Shown here: positions 1 to 9,502 of the stretch, piece after piece
Layout: every line of letters starts with the position of its first letter
Numbering within the stretch: the stretch's first letter is position 1
From: an uncultured bacterium
GTDB taxonomy: Bacteria; Cyanobacteriota; Vampirovibrionia; Gastranaerophilales; Gastranaerophilaceae
Assembly (NCBI GenBank): GCA_900551915.1
Contig: URXT01000001.1
Span: 108,600-172,599, forward strand
Reading direction: 5' to 3'
Length of the DNA stretch: 64,000 nucleotides
The notes under the pieces: generated by a model
The model's input: the letters and a program-made list of their open reading frames with translations, nothing else
What the model was told of the DNA's origin: nothing
Databases searched by the model: none
Program-made: the position numbers and the translations under genes

Positions 1-468
1 GTAATCGGTGTTGAACTTGGCGGAAGCCTTAAAAACGTAATTGCAATCGCGTCCGGTTTTGCAAAAACAATGGGACTCGGCGACAACTGCACCGGAACAC
101 TTTTGACACGCGGAATGGCGGAGATTGTTCGTGTAAGCCTTCAACTTGGTGCAAATCCATCGACTTTATACGGACTTTCCGGTATGGGCGACCTGATTGC
201 AACCTGTTCAAGCCCGATGTCAAGAAATTACACGGTCGGTTCAATGCTTGCAAAAGGCAAAAAAATTGACGATATTTTAGCAGAACTCGGCTCAGTTGCA
301 GAAGGCGTCAAAACTTCAAAAGCAATCTGCGAACTTGCTAAAAAACTAAATTTGGAGGTTCCTGTGTCTGCTGCAATTTATGAAGCTGTTTACACTGACA
401 TCACGCCGCAGGCGCTGCTCGAAAAACTTATGAACAGAAAACTTAAGGAAGAAGAAAGATACGTATAA
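1..468 (+). CDS. gpsA: Glycerol-3-phosphate dehydrogenase [NAD(P)+], C-terminal part
   Basis: The frame is open from base 1, so the N-terminal NAD-binding half lies outside the window. What remains is the substrate-binding and catalytic C-terminal domain: ELGGSLKNVIAIASG carries the conserved catalytic Lys region, followed by GLGDN, LLTRGMAEIVR, GLSGMGDLIATC and SRNYTVG, all hallmarks of GpsA. The enzyme reduces dihydroxyacetone phosphate to sn-glycerol-3-phosphate for phospholipid synthesis in the cytoplasm. The stop is separated by one base from the next start (ricT), so the two are almost certainly co-transcribed. Family assignment is secure; only the 5' end is missing. Confidence 0.95.
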   Translation, partial: VIGVELGGSLKNVIAIASGFAKTMGLGDNCTGTLLTRGMAEIVRVSLQLGANPSTLYGLSGMGDLIATCSSPMSRNYTVGSMLAKGKKIDDILAELGSVAEGVKTSKAICELAKKLNLEVPVSAAIYEAVYTDITPQALLEKLMNRKLKEEERYV

Positions 469-469
469 A

Positions 470-1396
470 ATGAAATTTGCCGTAAATTATATAAAAAACA
501 CATTTTACCCTCTGATTGTGCCGGAGAATATTCACCTCGAAGACGGCCAGATGGTTTTGGTGCGCACAGACAAGGGCGAAGAGGCTTTAAAGGCTTTTCT
601 TGTAAATTCAAAGATTTCAGAGATTTGGGAGAAATCTAAAAATAAACCCGAACCTTTGACTGTTATCAGAACTTTGACCCAGCGGGACTTGCAAACTCTT
701 GATGATATAAAAAAAGAAGAAGTTACGGCGTTTTTCAAATGTCAGGCGCTTGTCCAGCAGCACAAACTCGTTATGAACCTTGTTCAATGCAGAATAACTT
801 TTGACAGAAGAAAAATAACTTTTTATTATACAGCGCCCGAACGTGTTGATTTTCGTGCACTTCTAAAAGATTTAACACAAACCTTCACGCGTGTGAGAAT
901 TGATTTGCGGCACATCGGCGTTCGTGATGAAACTTCAATTCTGGAAGGAACAGGTGTTTGCGGCCGTCCGTTCTGTTGTTCAACTTTTTTGAGAAAATTT
1001 GCGACAATTAACGTGAAGCTTGCAAAAGACCAGGGCATGCCAATTGCTCCCGGGAAAATCTCCGGTACCTGCGGAAGACTGCTTTGCTGTTTGACTTACG
1101 AATATTCAAACTATATTGATGCTGCAAAAGGAATGCCTCCGGTCGGGTCATCTGTTATGACGTCCGAAGGGCTTGGAAAAGTCTGTTACCTGCAATTCCT
1201 GAGCGGTAAAGTTGCTGTTAAGATGGAGGACGGTAAAGTCAAAGAATTTCCGAAAAACGATATTGAAATGGTTGATGCAGATGTTAACGTTGATATTGAA
1301 ACCCCTGTTATAACTTCATATCAGGAGGAAACTGACGTTAATATTGATATCCGCCAGCTTGAAGACGATAGAAACAGTTCGACCGGAAATGTTTAA
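470..1396 (+). CDS. ricT: PSP1-domain protein RicT/YaaT family
   Basis: A 308-residue protein of the PSP1/YaaT family. Two Cys-rich stretches, CGRPFCCSTFL and CGRLLCCLTYEY (about residues 160-210), match the conserved cysteines that in Bacillus RicT bind an Fe-S cluster as part of the RicA-RicF-RicT complex, which assists RNA maturation and phosphorelay control. A short acidic tail follows (VDADVNVDIETP onward) and has no obvious domain. The start is one base after the gpsA stop, with purine-rich AAGGAAGAAG inside the end of gpsA as ribosome-binding site. RicA and RicF partners are not in the window. Function here is inferred from the family; the role outside Firmicutes is less clear. Confidence 0.88.
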   Translation: MKFAVNYIKNTFYPLIVPENIHLEDGQMVLVRTDKGEEALKAFLVNSKISEIWEKSKNKPEPLTVIRTLTQRDLQTLDDIKKEEVTAFFKCQALVQQHKLVMNLVQCRITFDRRKITFYYTAPERVDFRALLKDLTQTFTRVRIDLRHIGVRDETSILEGTGVCGRPFCCSTFLRKFATINVKLAKDQGMPIAPGKISGTCGRLLCCLTYEYSNYIDAAKGMPPVGSSVMTSEGLGKVCYLQFLSGKVAVKMEDGKVKEFPKNDIEMVDADVNVDIETPVITSYQEETDVNIDIRQLEDDRNSSTGNV

Positions 1397-1442
1397 CAAA
1401 GTTTTATAATAAAAGAATTATTCATAACGTATAATAGTGAAT

Positions 1443-1584
1443 ACAGAGAGCCTTAGCAATACTGTCATTCAGATACAAAGCGAACAGTTGAGTTAGACAA
1501 AACTAGTTAGCCTGTATCGGAATAGAGTGAGGTGTGGTAGCGAAGAATCTTCGCAAAATATTGCTTAGGATGACTACTCTCTGT
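1443..1584. repeat. MITE-like intergenic inverted-repeat element
   Basis: Lies between the convergent ricT and tgt genes. The ends ACAGAGAG (1443-1450) and CTCTCTGT (1577-1584) are perfect inverted repeats. CCTTAGCAATA near the left end mirrors TATTGCTTAGG near the right end. An inner arm TGTCATTCAGATA faces GCTTAGGATGAC, and GCGAAGAATCTTCGC is a near-perfect palindrome. No open frame. The left end also resembles the 7421-7440 region (CAGAGCCTAAGCATT), so it may belong to a dispersed family. It could also be a structured RNA or a bidirectional terminator. Confidence 0.6.
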
Positions 1585-1598
1585 CAAAGAATAATTCC

Positions 1599-2726
1599 CT
1601 ATAATAATTTCCCGTAGTTCTCTTTATAAAAATCGCCAAACTTGTCGTCAAGAATTGCTTGACGGCATTTTTGCGAGAATTCTACAAGGAATTGTATGTT
1701 GTGGATTGAAAGAAGTGTTGCCGCCGTGCTTTCTCCGCAGCGCCAAAGATGTCTAATATATGCTTTTGAGTGGTTGCGGCAGGCATAACAGTTACATCCT
1801 TCAACAAGGGGTGCAGGGTCATCCTCGTAAGCTTTGACTTTAATATTCCGTTTTCCGTCAGGCGTAAAGAAGGAACCATGGCGTGCGTTTCTGGTCGGAA
1901 GAACACAGTCAAACATATCAATTCCGCGTTTAATTCCGTCCAACAAATCCTCCGGCGTTCCAACTCCCATAAGATATCTCGGCTTGCTTACAGGAAGCAA
2001 AGGGGCTGTGAATTCAACAAAATGATTCATTATATCTTTAGTTTCGCCGACGCTTAGACCGCCGATTGCATATCCGACCGCATCGTAAGAGGAAATTACA
2101 GATGCGCTTTCTTTCCTTAAATCGTCGTAAAATGCGCCTTGAACAATTGGAAATAATGCTTGGCGCGGGTTAGTTTTTGCTTTAAAACATCTTTCAAGCC
2201 AGCGGTGAGTGCGTTCCATTGCCTTTTTAGCGGTTTCGTAATCGCATGGAAAGGGTGCGCACTGGTCAAACGCCATTATAATATCAGCGCCGATATCCTG
2301 CTGAATTTCCATTGATACTTCGGGATTTATAAAGTGTTTTTTACCGTCTTTCGGGTCGCGAAATTCAACGCCGTCTTCTGTAATTTTATTCAAATGCGCG
2401 AGAGAAAATACCTGAAACCCTCCGGAATCAGTTAAAACAGGTTTATGCCAGTTCATCCAGCTGTGAATTCCGCCAAAATCTCTAATACGCTTTGTACCGG
2501 CTCTCAAATAAAGGTGGTAAGAATTCGAAAGCATAATTTGCGCGCCCGTGTCCATAATTTGGTCAGATGTCAGAGTTTTGACAGCTGAATTTGTCCCGAC
2601 AGGCATGAATATCGGCGTCTTAATTATTCCATGCGGGGTTTTGAAAACTCCAGCTCTGGCGCCTGTTTGTTTGCATATGTGCGTAAGTTCGTAACTAAAA
2701 AAATCATCTTCCGGCTTATGTTTCAT
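1599..2726 (-). CDS. tgt: tRNA-guanine transglycosylase
   Basis: A 375-residue bacterial Tgt, which exchanges guanine 34 in GUN-anticodon tRNAs for preQ1 in queuosine synthesis. Visible family marks are TDSGGFQVFSL, the aspartate region MAFDQCAPFPCDYETA, GGLSVGE, YLMGVGTPEDLLDGI, the nucleophile region FDCVLPTRNARHG and the zinc site CNCYACRNHSKAYIRHL. Length is normal for the family. Start ATG follows AGGAAC. ndk lies directly upstream on the same strand with a hairpin between them. folE2 at 58.6 kb could supply the GTP-derived precursor if the preQ1 pathway is complete, but no queC/D/E/F is in the window. Confidence 0.96.
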   Translation of the reverse strand: MKHKPEDDFFSYELTHICKQTGARAGVFKTPHGIIKTPIFMPVGTNSAVKTLTSDQIMDTGAQIMLSNSYHLYLRAGTKRIRDFGGIHSWMNWHKPVLTDSGGFQVFSLAHLNKITEDGVEFRDPKDGKKHFINPEVSMEIQQDIGADIIMAFDQCAPFPCDYETAKKAMERTHRWLERCFKAKTNPRQALFPIVQGAFYDDLRKESASVISSYDAVGYAIGGLSVGETKDIMNHFVEFTAPLLPVSKPRYLMGVGTPEDLLDGIKRGIDMFDCVLPTRNARHGSFFTPDGKRNIKVKAYEDDPAPLVEGCNCYACRNHSKAYIRHLWRCGESTAATLLSIHNIQFLVEFSQKCRQAILDDKFGDFYKENYGKLL

Positions 2727-2750
2727 TTTAAGTTCCTGTTTTTATATAGT

Positions 2751-2776
2751 TAAGGCGTGAAAACATTCACGCCTTA
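2751..2776. terminator. Hairpin between ndk and tgt
   Basis: TAAGGCGTGA and TCACGCCTTA form a perfect 10-bp stem with a 6-nt loop, just after the ndk stop on the minus strand. The minus-strand tail is only moderately U-rich, so it may be a weak terminator or processing site that lowers read-through into tgt. Confidence 0.6.
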
Positions 2777-2783
2777 TTGATTA

Positions 2784-3257
2784 TTATTCTTCATCAAGTT
2801 TTTCTATGACGATTTCTGCCATATTGTCGTATTCGTCGCAAAGTTCTTCAGGTTTGAAATAGATTGCAATTTCTCTTTCTGCACTTTCAACGCAATCTGA
2901 ACCATGTACAACATTATACTCTTTTACTAATGCATAATCTGCTCTGATTGTCCCAACCTGTGCTTCAAGCGGTTTTGTCGAACCCATTAGCTGACGTGCT
3001 CCTGCTATTACATCAAAACCTTTCCAAACCATTGCCACAACCGGGCCACTTTGGATATATTCTATTAATCGCGGATAGAAGGGTTTGCCTTTATGTTCTC
3101 CATAATGTTTTTCAGCCATTTCCGGAGTTACATCAAGCATTTTCAGGCCGATGAGTTTAAACCCTTTTGCTTCAAATCTTTTGATAATCTCTCCTGTTAA
3201 ACCTCTTTTAACTCCATCGGGTTTTACGGCGATAAATGTTCTCTGTTCTCTTTGCAT
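2784..3257 (-). CDS. ndk: Nucleoside-diphosphate kinase
   Basis: Transfers the gamma phosphate from ATP to nucleoside diphosphates through a phosphohistidine. [19 protein letters not shown] is the N-terminal signature and [20 protein letters not shown] contains the catalytic His, with Cys where most members have Ser after GSD. I chose the ATG at 3257 because a longer reading (from 3272) puts the strong GGAGG inside the gene, exactly 8 bases before this ATG. The product is 157 residues, slightly longer than usual because of an acidic tail ending EKLDEE. Upstream of tgt on the same strand. Confidence 0.95.
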   Translation of the reverse strand: MQREQRTFIAVKPDGVKRGLTGEIIKRFEAKGFKLIGLKMLDVTPEMAEKHYGEHKGKPFYPRLIEYIQSGPVVAMVWKGFDVIAGARQLMGSTKPLEAQVGTIRADYALVKEYNVVHGSDCVESAEREIAIYFKPEELCDEYDNMAEIVIEKLDEE

Positions 3258-3313
3258 CAGTATTTCCTCCATTCAAGTCTATTGTATCATAAAAACTTTT
3301 ATTTATATAATAA

Positions 3314-4705
3314 TTATTCTGCTCTCTGAGTATATACACGCTTTTTTAGAAGTGAAGCATTACCAAAACTTGCGAATTTGTATAGCAAAACATTGATAGT
3401 TCCGGTATTTTCGTCTGTTTTGTTTTTCAGGTATTCAGAAACTTTTTTCGCTAATTGTTCATCGTTGATATCTTTTACCGGAATGAATACTGTTAGAGTT
3501 GATTTTCCGGTTTTGTAGCTGGTTACTGAACTATTTTTTGTAATCTTAATATTCAGTTCTTTTTCTGTATTCGAGATAAGTTCAGCCGGCATTGTCATGC
3601 GGCTGAGTCCGATAAGTCCAAGACTTGTAAACATTCCGCACATTAGTGCAATCAAAACCGCAAAAACAACAGGAGTTGCGTTAATTTTATTATCTTTTAA
3701 TGGTGCCTGACATTTTGTTGTAACAACATAGCTTTTTACAGTCAAATCATGTAATGTTTGCCGCGTTTTAAAATTAAATAAAAAGAGTAAATAAAATATT
3801 GTTCCTGCTGTTATTACCAGAACATAAATTATTTTCATAAAGGTGCTTAAATCTTTTACTGCTAATAAGTGAGAAATTGCCGCCGGCATCATTACACAAA
3901 CAGCTAAGACGAAAGCTCTTAATATAGATTTGTTTAATGGAAGATAATTATTTGCTTCATCAACTACCTTTATTCCAAGAACAGATTTTGCAAGTGTTTG
4001 GCCTTTACATATTTCGCTGTTCATTATGCCAAAATACAGAACAAATATTGCAAGTCCGGTAAGGATAGAAAAATCACCAATTTTTGAAATTAAATCAGGA
4101 TTTATCTTAAGTGCGAATAACGAAATAGGCGCAAGGATACATGATGCATCTATAAAATATGCAAGCAATCTTTTCCAGAAAGAAACAGCTTTTTTTGTTT
4201 CAATATTACCGCAGGCGTCTGTTTCCATAGGTTCTTCATACGGTGCAATCATGAGTTTTCCCGGAAGTAAAAGAAGTATGCAAGAGGCTGGCAGGATTAA
4301 TACATATAAAAGATTAAATAATGCAGAATTGCTGTTTAAGAACATAAGACTTACTGTTAACAATGCTAAAATTCCTGCAATAAGGTATGAATGTGTTTCT
4401 TTCCCTAAGACATCAGTGATACGTTTTTTATTATTAATAAAAGATAAAATAATGCCTACAGACAAAAGGATAGCATACGAAATTGCTTCGCCTTTAGATA
4501 TAAAGCCGGAGGTTAGTATTTTATATATGCAATAACCTTTTTCTGCATGTGTAAGCTGCATTATTTCGGTAAAAATCGAACGGCAAAGTGTAAATTGCAG
4601 AATAAAATTTATGGCTGCAATAATTATTCCTAATATAAAATACCATTTTCTACCCAAATATCCATTAATAGTAAACGGATTTTTGTTCTCTCTCAATTCC
4701 TTCAT
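3314..4705 (-). CDS. RDD-family multi-pass membrane protein
   Basis: A 463-residue membrane protein. The N-terminal third holds about four to five hydrophobic helices. The middle carries an RDD domain: FWKRLLAYFIDASCI (the Arg...Asp signature), then KGQTLAKSVLGIKVVDE and KTRQTLHDLTVKSYVV. After a further helix (VVFAVLIALMCGMFTSLGLIGL) comes a roughly 100-residue soluble tail without a recognised domain. Start ATG follows AAAGGAG by 7-8 bases. RDD proteins are mostly of unknown or transport-related function (some are Na+/H+ antiporters). The next gene upstream is a MATE pump on the same strand. Confidence 0.8.
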   Translation of the reverse strand: MKELRENKNPFTINGYLGRKWYFILGIIIAAINFILQFTLCRSIFTEIMQLTHAEKGYCIYKILTSGFISKGEAISYAILLSVGIILSFINNKKRITDVLGKETHSYLIAGILALLTVSLMFLNSNSALFNLLYVLILPASCILLLLPGKLMIAPYEEPMETDACGNIETKKAVSFWKRLLAYFIDASCILAPISLFALKINPDLISKIGDFSILTGLAIFVLYFGIMNSEICKGQTLAKSVLGIKVVDEANNYLPLNKSILRAFVLAVCVMMPAAISHLLAVKDLSTFMKIIYVLVITAGTIFYLLFLFNFKTRQTLHDLTVKSYVVTTKCQAPLKDNKINATPVVFAVLIALMCGMFTSLGLIGLSRMTMPAELISNTEKELNIKITKNSSVTSYKTGKSTLTVFIPVKDINDEQLAKKVSEYLKNKTDENTGTINVLLYKFASFGNASLLKKRVYTQRAE

Positions 4706-4749
4706 TCAAAACTCCTTTAAAATTATAACTCAAAGCAATTATAGCATTT

Positions 4750-6081
4750 TTAAGCTTCTGTGGCAACTGAGCTGGGTTTTAAATCTTTAATATATTTTGT
4801 GATAAATACAAGCATTATGATACAAAGAATTATTGCCGCGATTACAAGCCCCATCCAGAAACCGCGTAACATCAAATTGTATTTAAACGCTAATGTATAA
4901 CCGAGCGGCAAACAAATAACCCAGTATGCTGTAAAGTTTGAAAGAAGAACAACGCCTGTCTTTTTTATGCCTTTGAAAATTCCTGCTAACGCTACTTGGA
5001 GCCCGTCAAATATTTGGAAAATTGATAGAATATAAAGAACCGGAACACTTATTTTTACAAGATTGGTGTCAATTGTAAACAGACCGACCAAAAAGTTCGG
5101 GAAGGTTGAGAAGATTATTGAACTGCAAATCATAAAAGCAACTGACATAACAAGACCGACAAAAGAATATCTCTTCAAGTCATAAAAGTTCTCAGCTCCA
5201 TTTGCAAATCCGACTTTAACGGCGATTGCATTTGAAATTGCCAGAGGAACCATAAAGGAAACGGTGGTTAATGTGCTTATCAAATTCTGTGCTGCCGCAT
5301 AAATTCCTGAAACTCTTCCCATTACGATTGCTGCACTGTTGAAGGCTATGAATTCAATCATTATTGCACAGGAAATTGGAATCCCTATTTTTATCAGGCT
5401 TTTATAATAATCAAACTCTTTATAATCCTTAAATTTCATTATTCTGAAGCAATATACCAGAAGGAAAATTCCCATAAAATATCTTACTGTAAAACTCGCA
5501 ATTGCGAGTCCAACTGCACCTAATGATGGAATTGGTCCTATGCCAAATACTAAAACTGCATTCAATATAATATTTAAAAATACCGAAAATACTGTTACTA
5601 AATTTGGCACTAATACAATTTCAAACGCCTGCAAAAATTCTTTTAAAGCTGCATGCAAATACCCGCCAAAAGTAGCAAATGCCGTGATAAACATATAATC
5701 TTTAATCATGGGGACAAGTTTTTCTTCAAAATGCATAAAATCTATAAGCGGTATGAATGCTAAAACTGCAAGCATGATAATGAAGCCCAAAAACATTGAA
5801 AATCTGATAGTAGGGTAAAAATATTTTTTAGCGGATTTTCTTTCACCCCTGTAATTTGACAGCAAAGGCGAAACGCTTGCTATCAATCCTATTCCGAAGG
5901 TTTGGATACAGTTTGTTATTGCTGTTGCGATACTAATTGCCGCAAGCGTGTCTGTAGAGTGCCTTCCGGCAATCAAAACATCCCCCGCACCAATAAGAAT
6001 AAATCCAAGATTCCCCATAATTATTGGCAAGGCAATATTTAAAAGCTCTTTGGCATAGTGTCTGAATTCAAATCTACTCAT
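4750..6081 (-). CDS. MATE-family multidrug/toxin efflux transporter
   Basis: About 443 residues with twelve hydrophobic helices in the duplicated MATE arrangement. The N-terminal copy has LNIALPIIMGNLG and AGRHSTDTLAAISIA, typical of NorM/DinF-type exporters that extrude cationic compounds using Na+ or H+. I prefer the ATG at 6081; an in-frame TTG at 6102 would add seven residues, but a TATAAT box sits between the two starts, 9 bases before the ATG. That suggests a nearly leaderless transcript, since no Shine-Dalgarno is visible. Substrate cannot be predicted. Confidence 0.88.
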   Translation of the reverse strand: MSRFEFRHYAKELLNIALPIIMGNLGFILIGAGDVLIAGRHSTDTLAAISIATAITNCIQTFGIGLIASVSPLLSNYRGERKSAKKYFYPTIRFSMFLGFIIMLAVLAFIPLIDFMHFEEKLVPMIKDYMFITAFATFGGYLHAALKEFLQAFEIVLVPNLVTVFSVFLNIILNAVLVFGIGPIPSLGAVGLAIASFTVRYFMGIFLLVYCFRIMKFKDYKEFDYYKSLIKIGIPISCAIMIEFIAFNSAAIVMGRVSGIYAAAQNLISTLTTVSFMVPLAISNAIAVKVGFANGAENFYDLKRYSFVGLVMSVAFMICSSIIFSTFPNFLVGLFTIDTNLVKISVPVLYILSIFQIFDGLQVALAGIFKGIKKTGVVLLSNFTAYWVICLPLGYTLAFKYNLMLRGFWMGLVIAAIILCIIMLVFITKYIKDLKPSSVATEA

Positions 6082-6193
6082 TATGACTTTATTATACTTC
6101 AAAAATATTATTTAGGAAATTTTTAATTCATTTAATGCATTACAGGCAAATTGAAAATTAGTATAATTATAAAATTAGTAAAATGAGGTTTTT

Positions 6194-7354
6194 ATGGCTG
6201 TAAAATCAAATAATTTAGCCAATTTTATGGCAGATTTTCATAAAATATATTTTAAAGAAATTGCCCCGATTCTGAACAAGCATGAGGCTGACAGGATTAA
6301 AGCTTACAGAGGGCTTATCTATTACGAAATATTTTGGGGTGTGTTTTTTTGTGCATTATTTGTTTTTGAAGCTTGCAAATGTGGCGACTTGTTTAAATCC
6401 GAATTGGTTTTTATTGTTTTAGCCGTAAATATTTTTGCGCTTGCAGTTTTAATGGTTGTGCCGGCTGTTATGTGGGGTAAATTTTTTAAAGGCCGGCTAA
6501 AAGAAAAATGCTTGAAGAATGTTCTTAAAGTTTTTGGTAATATTAAATCAGAATATCAGTCTGAGGAATATGGCGAGGAATTTTTAAGAAAAAGTGAACT
6601 TTTTGCTAATTTTAATGTAAAAACTGATGATGATGTGTTTGTGGGTGAGTACAACGGAGTAAAATATACAATTTGTGAAACTGAATTGCATATTGATTTG
6701 ATACGCCAAATCAATATTTTAAATTATATTTTTTCAAGGTATAAAGATAGTTATTTTGATAAATGCGTTTTCAAAGGTGTTGTTATTTGTTTTAAAACAA
6801 ACAAAAACATCAAAACTAAAACAATAATTACAACAAAAAAAGATTTTGGAACAAGAGGGAAAGGTTTAATGAGCTTTTTCGCATTGTGGGTATATTTTTC
6901 GATTATACTTGCAGGTTTAGTAGTAGGAGGTTATTTAAAGCTTTTACCTGCATTAATTGTTGGAGGTATTTCGTTTGCTATTATGAAGTTTTGGCCGGCA
7001 AAACCAATTATTGATACTGAAAAACTTCACAAAATCAATCTCGAAGACCCTGTTTTTAATAAAAAGTATAATGTCTATTCCGCTGATGAGGTTGAAGCTC
7101 GTTATTTGATTACGACAGCATTTATGGAACGGTTCAAAAATCTTAGAACGGCTTTCGGTTCAAAATATGCAAAATGCTGCTTTTTAGACGATACTATTAT
7201 GTTTGCAATTGCGACAAACAAAGATCTTTTTGAGTTTGGCTCGCTATTTTATCCGATTAATAACTCAAAGCATATGCAAATGTTCTTTAATCAATTAACT
7301 TCAATTCTTCAGCTCGCAGAACACTTTAAACTTGATGAAAATACAAAGTTATAA
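6194..7354 (+). CDS. DUF3137 domain protein, membrane
   Basis: A 386-residue protein with two N-terminal helices (about 45-95) and a helix pair near 225-265. It matches the DUF3137 pattern: VFVGEYNGVKYTICETEL, then FKGVVICFKTNKN, and the C-terminal VYSADEVEARYLITTAFMERF and DDTIMFAIATNKDLFEFG. The family is a membrane-associated protein of unknown function common in gut bacteria. Start ATG is preceded by TGAGG. It stands alone between divergent and convergent neighbours and ends in a clear terminator. Confidence 0.82.
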   Translation: MAVKSNNLANFMADFHKIYFKEIAPILNKHEADRIKAYRGLIYYEIFWGVFFCALFVFEACKCGDLFKSELVFIVLAVNIFALAVLMVVPAVMWGKFFKGRLKEKCLKNVLKVFGNIKSEYQSEEYGEEFLRKSELFANFNVKTDDDVFVGEYNGVKYTICETELHIDLIRQINILNYIFSRYKDSYFDKCVFKGVVICFKTNKNIKTKTIITTKKDFGTRGKGLMSFFALWVYFSIILAGLVVGGYLKLLPALIVGGISFAIMKFWPAKPIIDTEKLHKINLEDPVFNKKYNVYSADEVEARYLITTAFMERFKNLRTAFGSKYAKCCFLDDTIMFAIATNKDLFEFGSLFYPINNSKHMQMFFNQLTSILQLAEHFKLDENTKL

Positions 7355-7369
7355 GTTTTAAAAGTTATA

Positions 7370-7402
7370 AAAAAGACCGATTTTTAAATCGGTCTTTTTT
7401 TC
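7370..7402 (+). terminator. Rho-independent terminator of the DUF3137 gene
   Basis: AAAAAGACCGATTT and AAATCGGTCTTTTTT form a long stem with a U-tract, 16 bases after the stop. The A-rich 5' side means it could also work on the minus strand. Confidence 0.88.
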
Positions 7403-7420
7403 TCTAATATCTCTAATTAT

Positions 7421-7530
7421 ACACAGAGCCTAAGCATTAATCTTTCCCAGCGCCTATATTATAATCTAAATTATTCATTCTAATTCAAACAAAAGCGCCT
7501 TCAGTATGTCCGCTCCAATTTATAGATGTG
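7421..7530. repeat. Intergenic element downstream of accC, shared with the folE2 flank
   Basis: The stretch 7434-7520 aligns over about 85 bases with 58543-58627: both contain AATCTTTCCCAGCG, then ATCTAAATT/ATCTTCACA, CTAATTCAAACAAAAGCG / CTAATCCAAATAAAAGCG and GCTCCAAT. Each copy lies just after the stop of a minus-strand gene (accC here, folE2 there). The outer part CAGAGCCTAAGCATT also resembles the end of the 1443-1584 element. The accC end overlaps a tandem 10-mer CCTCAGGCAC x2 (7531-7550). Confidence 0.55.
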
Positions 7531-7542
7531 CCTCAGGCACCC

Positions 7543-8895
7543 TCAGGCACCACCCGTTCTTTTGTAGAAGTCTTCAATAAAGCCGGTGTTGAAATTTCCG
7601 CTCATAAACACAGGGTCTTCAATGATTGACTGGTGGAACGGAATTGTTGTTTCCACGCCGGTGATAACGTATTCTTTAAGCGCACGGTACATTCTGCGTC
7701 GGGCTTCGTTTCTGGTTCTGCCCCAGCAGATTAATTTTCCTATCATGCTGTCATAGTACGGCGGGATTTTGTAATCCTGATAAGCGTGAGAGTCCACTCT
7801 GACGCCAAATCCGCCAGGAGTTACGTAACCCGTAATCTGACCCGGGTTCGGCATAAAATCTTTTTCCGGATTTTCTGCATTAATACGGCATTCAATTGCG
7901 TGGCCTCTCAAAATGATGTCATCCTGAGTAAAATCAAGCGGCTCGCCTGATGCAACCATGATTTGTTCTCTTACCAAATCAATATTTGAAATCATTTCGG
8001 TTACACAGTGTTCAACCTGAATTCGGGTATTCATTTCCATGAAATACCATTTGCCGTCATGGTCAAGAAGGAATTCACAGGTGCCGGCGCCTTCGTAATT
8101 AATCGCTTTTGCCGCACGGACTGCTGCTGCACCCATTTCTTTTCTTGTTGCTTCGTCAATTGCAGGTGAGGGTGCTTCTTCTAACAATTTCTGGTGGCGG
8201 CGCTGAATTGAGCAGTCGCGTTCGCCAAGGTGAACAACGTTTCCGTATTGGTCGCCCAAAATTTGAACTTCAATGTGGCGCGGGTTTTCAAGGAATTTTT
8301 CCGCATAAACATCAGGATTTCCAAAGAAATTTTGTGCTTCAGACTGGCAAAGGTTCATGTTTGTTTCAACTTCATCATCGGAGCGGACAATTCTCATGCC
8401 CTTTCCGCCTCCGCCGGCTGTTGCTTTCAGAATAATCGGATATCCTGCTTTTTTTGCAAATTCTTTTACTTCTTGCGGTGTTTTAAGAATTCCTGTTCCC
8501 GGAGTTACAGGAACATTGTTTTCAATCATTGTTTTACGGGCAGTTGCTTTGTCGCCCATTTTTCTCATAGCTTCTGAAGTTGGGCCGATAAACTTAATTC
8601 CATGTTTTTCACAAATTTCTGCAAAATCTGCGCGTTCTGACATAAAACCGTAGCCTGGATGGATTGCGTCAGCACCCGATACAAGAGCTGCTGAAATTAT
8701 TGCCGGAATACTCAAATAACTTTTTGCACTTTGAGCAGGTCCAATGCAGTAAGCTTCTGTTGCAAGTCTTACGTGAAGAGAATTTGCATCAGCCTGCGAA
8801 TAAATTGCGACTGTCGGAATTCCTATTTCTCTGCAAGCCCTGATAATTCTTACCGCAATTTCTCCGCGGTTAGCTATTAATACTTTTTTAAACAT
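7543..8895 (-). CDS. accC: Acetyl-CoA carboxylase biotin carboxylase subunit
   Basis: A 450-residue biotin carboxylase that carboxylates the biotin on AccB using ATP and bicarbonate, the first step of fatty-acid synthesis. It begins [20 protein letters not shown], the canonical N-terminus; upstream in-frame codons (to 8937) overlap a repeat and are unlikely to be translated. The ATP-grasp core shows [44 protein letters not shown] and a C-terminal domain. Co-transcribed downstream of accB with a small inverted repeat between them. The carboxyltransferase genes accA/accD are not in the window. Confidence 0.97.
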   Translation of the reverse strand: MFKKVLIANRGEIAVRIIRACREIGIPTVAIYSQADANSLHVRLATEAYCIGPAQSAKSYLSIPAIISAALVSGADAIHPGYGFMSERADFAEICEKHGIKFIGPTSEAMRKMGDKATARKTMIENNVPVTPGTGILKTPQEVKEFAKKAGYPIILKATAGGGGKGMRIVRSDDEVETNMNLCQSEAQNFFGNPDVYAEKFLENPRHIEVQILGDQYGNVVHLGERDCSIQRRHQKLLEEAPSPAIDEATRKEMGAAAVRAAKAINYEGAGTCEFLLDHDGKWYFMEMNTRIQVEHCVTEMISNIDLVREQIMVASGEPLDFTQDDIILRGHAIECRINAENPEKDFMPNPGQITGYVTPGGFGVRVDSHAYQDYKIPPYYDSMIGKLICWGRTRNEARRRMYRALKEYVITGVETTIPFHQSIIEDPVFMSGNFNTGFIEDFYKRTGGA

Positions 8896-8914
8896 CTTTT
8901 TTCTATCCCTATAA

Positions 8915-8948
8915 AATAGTGAAAAGCGATTTTTCACTTTTCACTATT
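8915..8948. repeat. Heptad-family inverted repeat between accB and accC
   Basis: AATAGTGAAAAG (8915-8926) and CTTTTCACTATT (8937-8948) are perfect 12-bp inverted repeats. The arms carry the GTGAAAA unit seen at 9433, 16534, 29935 and 48070. As RNA it would form a hairpin between the two subunit genes and could tune their ratio. Confidence 0.6.
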
Positions 8949-8959
8949 GACTATTCTTA

Positions 8960-9406
8960 TTATTCTATATACATCAAAACTTGCCCGAATTCAACCGGCT
9001 GGCCGTCTTCAACACAAATTTCAACGATTTTTCCTGAAAATTCTGATTCGATTTCGTTCATCAATTTCATTGCTTCAACGATACAAACCACATCACCTTG
9101 ATTTACGGACTGTCCTACTTCAACGAAGGGTTTAGCATCCGGAGAAGGTGATTTGTAGAAAGTTCCAACCATAGGAGAAGTCAGCGGTTTGCCGCGTTTA
9201 ACTTCTTCTTTTGCCGCCGGAGCTGCTGCTGGCTGTACAGCCGGAGCCTGCGCAACTGCCGGAGCTGCTGCAACAACAGGAGTTCCTGTCACAACTTCCT
9301 TACGGATTGTAATTGCCTGTTCGCCGTCTTCAAGAGAAATCTCTGTTAAAGAAGAGTCCGACAAAACTTTAGCAAGTTTTTCAATGTATTCAATATCAAA
9401 TTTCAT
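8960..9406 (-). CDS. accB: Acetyl-CoA carboxylase biotin carboxyl carrier protein
   Basis: A 148-residue BCCP. The N-terminal ~45 residues are the AccC-docking region, residues about 50-75 are an Ala/Pro/Val-rich linker, and the C-terminal lipoyl-like domain contains VEAMKLMNE with the biotinylated Lys, plus SPMVGTFY near its start. Together with accC and efp on the same strand it forms efp-accB-accC, an order typical of cyanobacteria. Length is normal. No accA or accD nearby. Confidence 0.97.
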   Translation of the reverse strand: MKFDIEYIEKLAKVLSDSSLTEISLEDGEQAITIRKEVVTGTPVVAAAPAVAQAPAVQPAAAPAAKEEVKRGKPLTSPMVGTFYKSPSPDAKPFVEVGQSVNQGDVVCIVEAMKLMNEIESEFSGKIVEICVEDGQPVEFGQVLMYIE

Positions 9407-9432
9407 TAGTTTGCCTTTCTGTTTGAGTAAAA

Positions 9433-9456
9433 AGTGAGAAGTGAAACGTGAAAAGT
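9433..9456. repeat. Heptad-family repeat between efp and accB
   Basis: GTGAGAA-GTGAAAC-GTGAAAA followed by GTCCTTTACG (9435-9465). This is one half-element of the dispersed family; the matching inverted half is not obvious here, although CGCGATTCACAAATCAC at 9482-9498 may be a decayed remnant. Confidence 0.55.
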
Positions 9457-9502
9457 CCTTTACGTGATTTAATTTATCTTTCGCGATTCACAAATCACAG
9501 AC

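Noticed and set aside
7421..7550. Possible CRISPR-like tandem from CCTCAGGCAC x2
   Set aside because: Only two 10-base copies, no spacers and no cas genes.
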